Source: Salipiger mangrovisoli (lineage in GTDB: Bacteria > Pseudomonadota > Alphaproteobacteria > Rhodobacterales > Rhodobacteraceae). Taken from it: a stretch of 64,000 nt of DNA. The translations under genes and the position numbers were made by a program. Numbering within the stretch: the stretch's first letter is position 1; the number at the start of each line of letters is the position of its first letter. Of this stretch, positions 61,255 to 64,000 are shown one piece after another. The notes under the pieces are model-generated. The model searched no databases. It saw only the letters and a list, made by a program, of their open reading frames with translations, and had not been told where the DNA came from. Location: contig NZ_JADFFK010000003.1 in assembly GCF_015223355.1 (NCBI RefSeq), positions 124,001 to 188,000 of the forward strand, given 5' to 3'.

Positions 61255-62220
61255 ATGACTCAGGTCACGCTGGAGGGATTCCCCGAGAGAGTGCGCATTG
61301 TGGATGTCGGCCCCCGTGACGGGCTGCAGGCCTGGCCGGTGCCGGTGCCGACCGATGTGAAGATCGAGATGATCAACGGACTGATCGCCGCGGGCGTGCC
61401 GCAGCTCGAGGTCACCTCCTTCGTCGCGCCGCGCGCCGTGCCCAACATGGCCGATGCCGCCGAGGTGATGGCGGCCATCGACCGCAGCCGAGGCGCCGAG
61501 CTGACCGCTCTGGTGCCCAATGCCCGCGGGGCCGCCCGCGCCATCGAGGCCGGGGTCGATGCCATGGTGGTGTTCCTCTCGGCCTCCGAGAGCCACAACC
61601 AGGCCAACGTGAACTGCGCCCGCGACGTTTCGCTCGCCGCCGCCGCCGAGATCGCGCGGATGGGGCAGGAGGCCGGTGTCGCCGTCTACGGTGCCATCGC
61701 CACCGCCTTCGGCTGCCCCTTCGAGGGCGACGTGCCGGTGTCGGACATCCTGGACGTGGCCAGGGCCTACGCGGGCAGCGGCATCACCAAGATCACGCTT
61801 GGCGACACCACCGGCATGGCAACGCCGCGGCTGGTGCAGGAGCGCTGCCGCGCGCTGGCCGCCGAGGTGCCCGAGGCCGATGTCGCGCTGCATTTCCACA
61901 ACACTCGCGGCGTGGGGCTCGCCTGCGCCTATGCCGGGCTGCTCGAGGGCATCACCCGCTACGAGGCCAGCGTCGCCGGGATCGGCGGCTGCCCCTTCGC
62001 GCCCGGCGCGACCGGCAATGCCTGCACCGAGGATCTGGTCTACATGCTGCATGAAAGCGGGGTCGAGACCGGCATCGAACTTGATGCGCTGATCGGTGTC
62101 GCGCAGCGCACCGAGGCGGCGCTGGGGCAGAAGCTGCCAGGGCAGGTCATGAAGGCCGGTCCGCGCCTGCGCCAGTATCGCCGCGACGAGGTACGCTCTT
62201 CGAGCGGGAGCCGCGCATGA
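61255..62220 (+). CDS. Hydroxymethylglutaryl-CoA lyase-like enzyme (DRE-TIM)
   Basis: 321 residues of the HMG-CoA lyase family: VDVGPRDGLQAWP (catalytic Arg-Asp), LEVTSFVAPRAVPNMAD, LGDTTGMATP, HFHNTRGVGLACAY (metal His pair) and VAGIGGCPFAPGATGN with the active-site Cys. It splits a 3-hydroxy-3-methyl-acyl-CoA into acetyl-CoA or pyruvate plus a keto acid. The following CoA-transferase gene (four-base overlap) would make the CoA ester. Besides HMG-CoA, citramalyl-CoA-type substrates are possible. Confidence 0.9.
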   Translation: MTQVTLEGFPERVRIVDVGPRDGLQAWPVPVPTDVKIEMINGLIAAGVPQLEVTSFVAPRAVPNMADAAEVMAAIDRSRGAELTALVPNARGAARAIEAGVDAMVVFLSASESHNQANVNCARDVSLAAAAEIARMGQEAGVAVYGAIATAFGCPFEGDVPVSDILDVARAYAGSGITKITLGDTTGMATPRLVQERCRALAAEVPEADVALHFHNTRGVGLACAYAGLLEGITRYEASVAGIGGCPFAPGATGNACTEDLVYMLHESGVETGIELDALIGVAQRTEAALGQKLPGQVMKAGPRLRQYRRDEVRSSSGSRA

Positions 62221-63383
62221 GCCCTGCCGAGCTGAAGCCGCCGCTCGACGGCATCCGCGTCATCGACCTGACCCGTGTGCTGTCGGGGCCATTCTGTTCG
62301 ATGCTGCTTGGCGATATGGGCGCCGAGGTCATCAAGATCGAGAGCCCCGGCGGCGATCCGGTGCGCGGGCAGGGCCACCACAAGAATGGCTTCTCGTGGT
62401 ACTTCGCCGGTTTCAACCGCAACAAGAAGTCGGTGGTGCTCGACCTCTATTCTGACGCGGGGCGGGACGCGCTGGCCCGGCTCCTGGAAACCGCCGACGT
62501 GCTGGTCGAGAATTTCCGCCCCGGCGTGCTGGCGCGCATGGGCTTCCCGCCGGAGCGGCTTGACGAGATCAACCCCCGGCTGGTGGTGGCCAGTGTCAAC
62601 GGCTTCGGCTCGACAGGCCCCTACACCGACCGTCCGGCCTTCGATTTCATCGCGCAGGCGATGAGCGGTTTCATGAGCGTCAACGGCCCCGAAGGCGAGC
62701 CGCCGCTGCGCGCGGCACAGCCAGTGACCGATCTCGTGGCCGGGCTCTACACCGCTTTCGGCATCGTCTCGGCGCTGCACGGGCGCAACCGCGACGGGGT
62801 GGGACAGGCGGTCGAGACCTCGATGGTCAACGGCGTGCTGAGCATGATGGCCTATCTCGCCTCCGAGCATTTCGTCACCGGCGAGAACCCGCAGCGCACC
62901 GGCAACGATCACCCTCTGGTGGCGCCCTACGGGCTTTACAACGCGGCGGACGGGCAGATCGCCATCGCCGCCTCGAACGACCAGGTGCTGGGGCGCCTGC
63001 TGGCCGAGATCGGTCTGCCAGACCTGCTTTCTGACCCGCAGTTCGACAGCAATGACAAGCGCTTTGGCCAGCGCGAGGAGCTGCACGCGATCCTCGATGC
63101 GGCGCTGTCGCAGGACACGCGCGAGAATTGGATCCTGCGGCTCAACCGCGCCGGCGTGCCGACGGGCAAGATCCAGACCCTGAAGGAAGTCTTCGCCGAT
63201 CCGCAGATCCAGGCGCAGGAGATGGCGATCGACGTGCCGCATGGCGACGACCGGGGCACCGTGCGGATGCTCGGGTTCCCGGTGAAGCTCAGTCGCACCC
63301 CCTGCGAGGCCCGGTTGCCGGCGCCGCGGCTCGGGGAGCACACCGAAGAGGTTCTGGCCGCATTGCAGGTTTCGGAGGGCTGA
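62217..63383 (+). CDS. Family III CoA-transferase (CaiB/BaiF)
   Basis: 388 residues. The N-terminus GIRVIDLTRVLSGPFCSMLLGDMGAEVIKIESPGGDPVRG is the family hallmark, and the catalytic Asp lies in DRPAFDFIAQAMSG. It moves CoA between carboxylic acids, probably activating the acid imported by TctCBA for the lyase encoded just before it. A strong terminator follows the gene, so the two genes form a complete transcript under GntR. Confidence 0.93.
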   Translation: MSPAELKPPLDGIRVIDLTRVLSGPFCSMLLGDMGAEVIKIESPGGDPVRGQGHHKNGFSWYFAGFNRNKKSVVLDLYSDAGRDALARLLETADVLVENFRPGVLARMGFPPERLDEINPRLVVASVNGFGSTGPYTDRPAFDFIAQAMSGFMSVNGPEGEPPLRAAQPVTDLVAGLYTAFGIVSALHGRNRDGVGQAVETSMVNGVLSMMAYLASEHFVTGENPQRTGNDHPLVAPYGLYNAADGQIAIAASNDQVLGRLLAEIGLPDLLSDPQFDSNDKRFGQREELHAILDAALSQDTRENWILRLNRAGVPTGKIQTLKEVFADPQIQAQEMAIDVPHGDDRGTVRMLGFPVKLSRTPCEARLPAPRLGEHTEEVLAALQVSEG

Positions 63384-63390
63384 GGGTCGG

Positions 63391-63418
63391 GCCGAGCCCT
63401 CGAAAAGGCTCGGCTTTT
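63391..63418 (+). terminator. Intrinsic terminator after the CoA-transferase
   Basis: GCCGAGCC, eight-base loop CTCGAAAA, GGCTCGGC, then TTTT. A perfect eight-pair stem with a T-run beginning eight bases after the stop codon: the clearest Rho-independent terminator in the window. Confidence 0.85.
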
Positions 63419-63479
63419 GCCAGCGCGCCGTCCTAGATGGGCAGTGCGGAGCAGGTGCCAAAGCGGAGAGGGAGCCGGC

Positions 63480-64000
63480 ATGATCGATCTTTACACGTGG
63501 TCCACCCCGAACGGGCGCAAGGTGTCGATCCTGCTCGAAGAGCTTGGACTGGACTACCAGGTGCATCCGATCGACATCCAGACCGGCGCGCAGAAGGCGC
63601 CGGAGTTTCTGGCGATCAACCCAAATGGCCGGATCCCGGCGATTGTCGATCGGGAGACCGGGCTTGCGCTGATGGAATCCGGCGCCATCCTCTGGTACCT
63701 CGCCGAGAAACATGGTGCCTTCCTGCCCGAGGAGCCCGCTGCGCGCATGCAGGTGATGGGTTGGCTGATGTGGCAGATGGGCGGGTTTGGCCCGATGCTC
63801 GGGCAGGCGCATCATTTCCTGCACTTCAACCCCGGCACGTCGGCCTATGCCGAAAAGCGCTTCGGCGCAGAGGTGACGCGGCTCTACGCGGTGCTCGATG
63901 CGCAGCTTGAGGGGCGGACGCACATCGCGGGCGCCTATTCCATCGCCGACATGGCCTGCTGGCCCTGGGTGGCGCGCCACGAGTGGCATGGCGTGAACCT
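63480..64000 (+). CDS. Glutathione S-transferase-like protein, 3' end outside the window
   Basis: The ATG at 63480 follows GGAGAGGGAG and the frame stays open to the window edge (173 residues visible). The thioredoxin-fold start MIDLYTWSTPNGRKVSILLEEL, LAINPNGRIPAIVD and MESGAILWYLAEK match the YfcG/Nu-class GSTs, many of which act as disulfide reductases with glutathione. It has its own leader after the terminator, so it is probably transcribed separately. Confidence 0.9.
   Translation, partial: MIDLYTWSTPNGRKVSILLEELGLDYQVHPIDIQTGAQKAPEFLAINPNGRIPAIVDRETGLALMESGAILWYLAEKHGAFLPEEPAARMQVMGWLMWQMGGFGPMLGQAHHFLHFNPGTSAYAEKRFGAEVTRLYAVLDAQLEGRTHIAGAYSIADMACWPWVARHEWHGVN

Overview
The window is high-GC DNA with alphaproteobacterial, Rhodobacteraceae-like (Roseobacter/Salipiger-type) gene content. 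Supporting signs are the che operon layout, the N-type ATPase operon, TRAP and tripartite tricarboxylate transporters, FNR-type boxes, and short intergenic repeats of a kind common in that family. This placement is inference from gene content, not from a marker gene. I found no rRNA, tRNA, CRISPR array, insertion sequence or integrase.

Layout. (1) 1-8570 is an accessory block of poorly characterised secreted or membrane proteins. It holds a truncated giant protein, a membrane protein, two secreted proteins whose genes overlap head to head (one looks like a trypsin-fold peptidase with a C-terminal beta-sandwich), a small HEAT-like protein, and a glycosyltransferase-methyltransferase fusion. 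(2) 8961-10916 encodes a calcium-binding RTX protein with three PPC-like domains. (3) 11051-20746 is a chemotaxis cluster. STAS-cheY-cheA-cheW-mcp-cheW-cheR-cheB run rightward. A long coiled-coil protein and a single-domain globin run leftward from the same promoter region. (4) 21102-38179 is an ion and energy island: a DUF4010/MgtC-like membrane protein, a P-type cation ATPase, a ferric-reductase-like flavocytochrome, a small c-type cytochrome, a LOG-like protein, the complete N-ATPase operon atpDCQRBEFAG, a tandem SpoIIAA-like protein and PEP synthase. Two FNR-like boxes and weaker TTG-N8-CAA or palindromic sites suggest low-oxygen control. (5) 38347-48435 is a homogentisate catabolic operon: hmgA, fah, a metallo-beta-lactamase-fold protein with a degraded metal site, a flavin aromatic hydroxylase, a DUF2783 protein, maiA, a TRAP transporter and an HpaR-like regulator, facing a MarR repressor across a near-ideal operator. 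(6) 48466-55089 is a gallate/4-oxalomesaconate type cluster (galD, galC, a type I extradiol dioxygenase, galB) with two LysR regulators, one carrying two HTH domains. (7) 55281-64000 holds a TauE/SafE permease, a D-2-hydroxyacid dehydrogenase, a TctCBA transporter with a GntR regulator, and a divergent HMG-CoA-lyase-like plus CoA-transferase pair. A GST gene runs off the end.

Functionally, the right half imports and degrades aromatic and carboxylic acids to fumarate, acetoacetate, pyruvate, oxaloacetate and acetyl-CoA. The middle supplies an auxiliary rotary ATPase and gluconeogenic entry (PEP synthase) that may be used when oxygen is low. The most hypothesis-rich items are the globin plus coiled-coil pair beside the che operon (a possible split oxygen/NO-taxis sensor), the gal-like pathway that lacks a GalA/LigB-type dioxygenase, and the secreted protease cassette.
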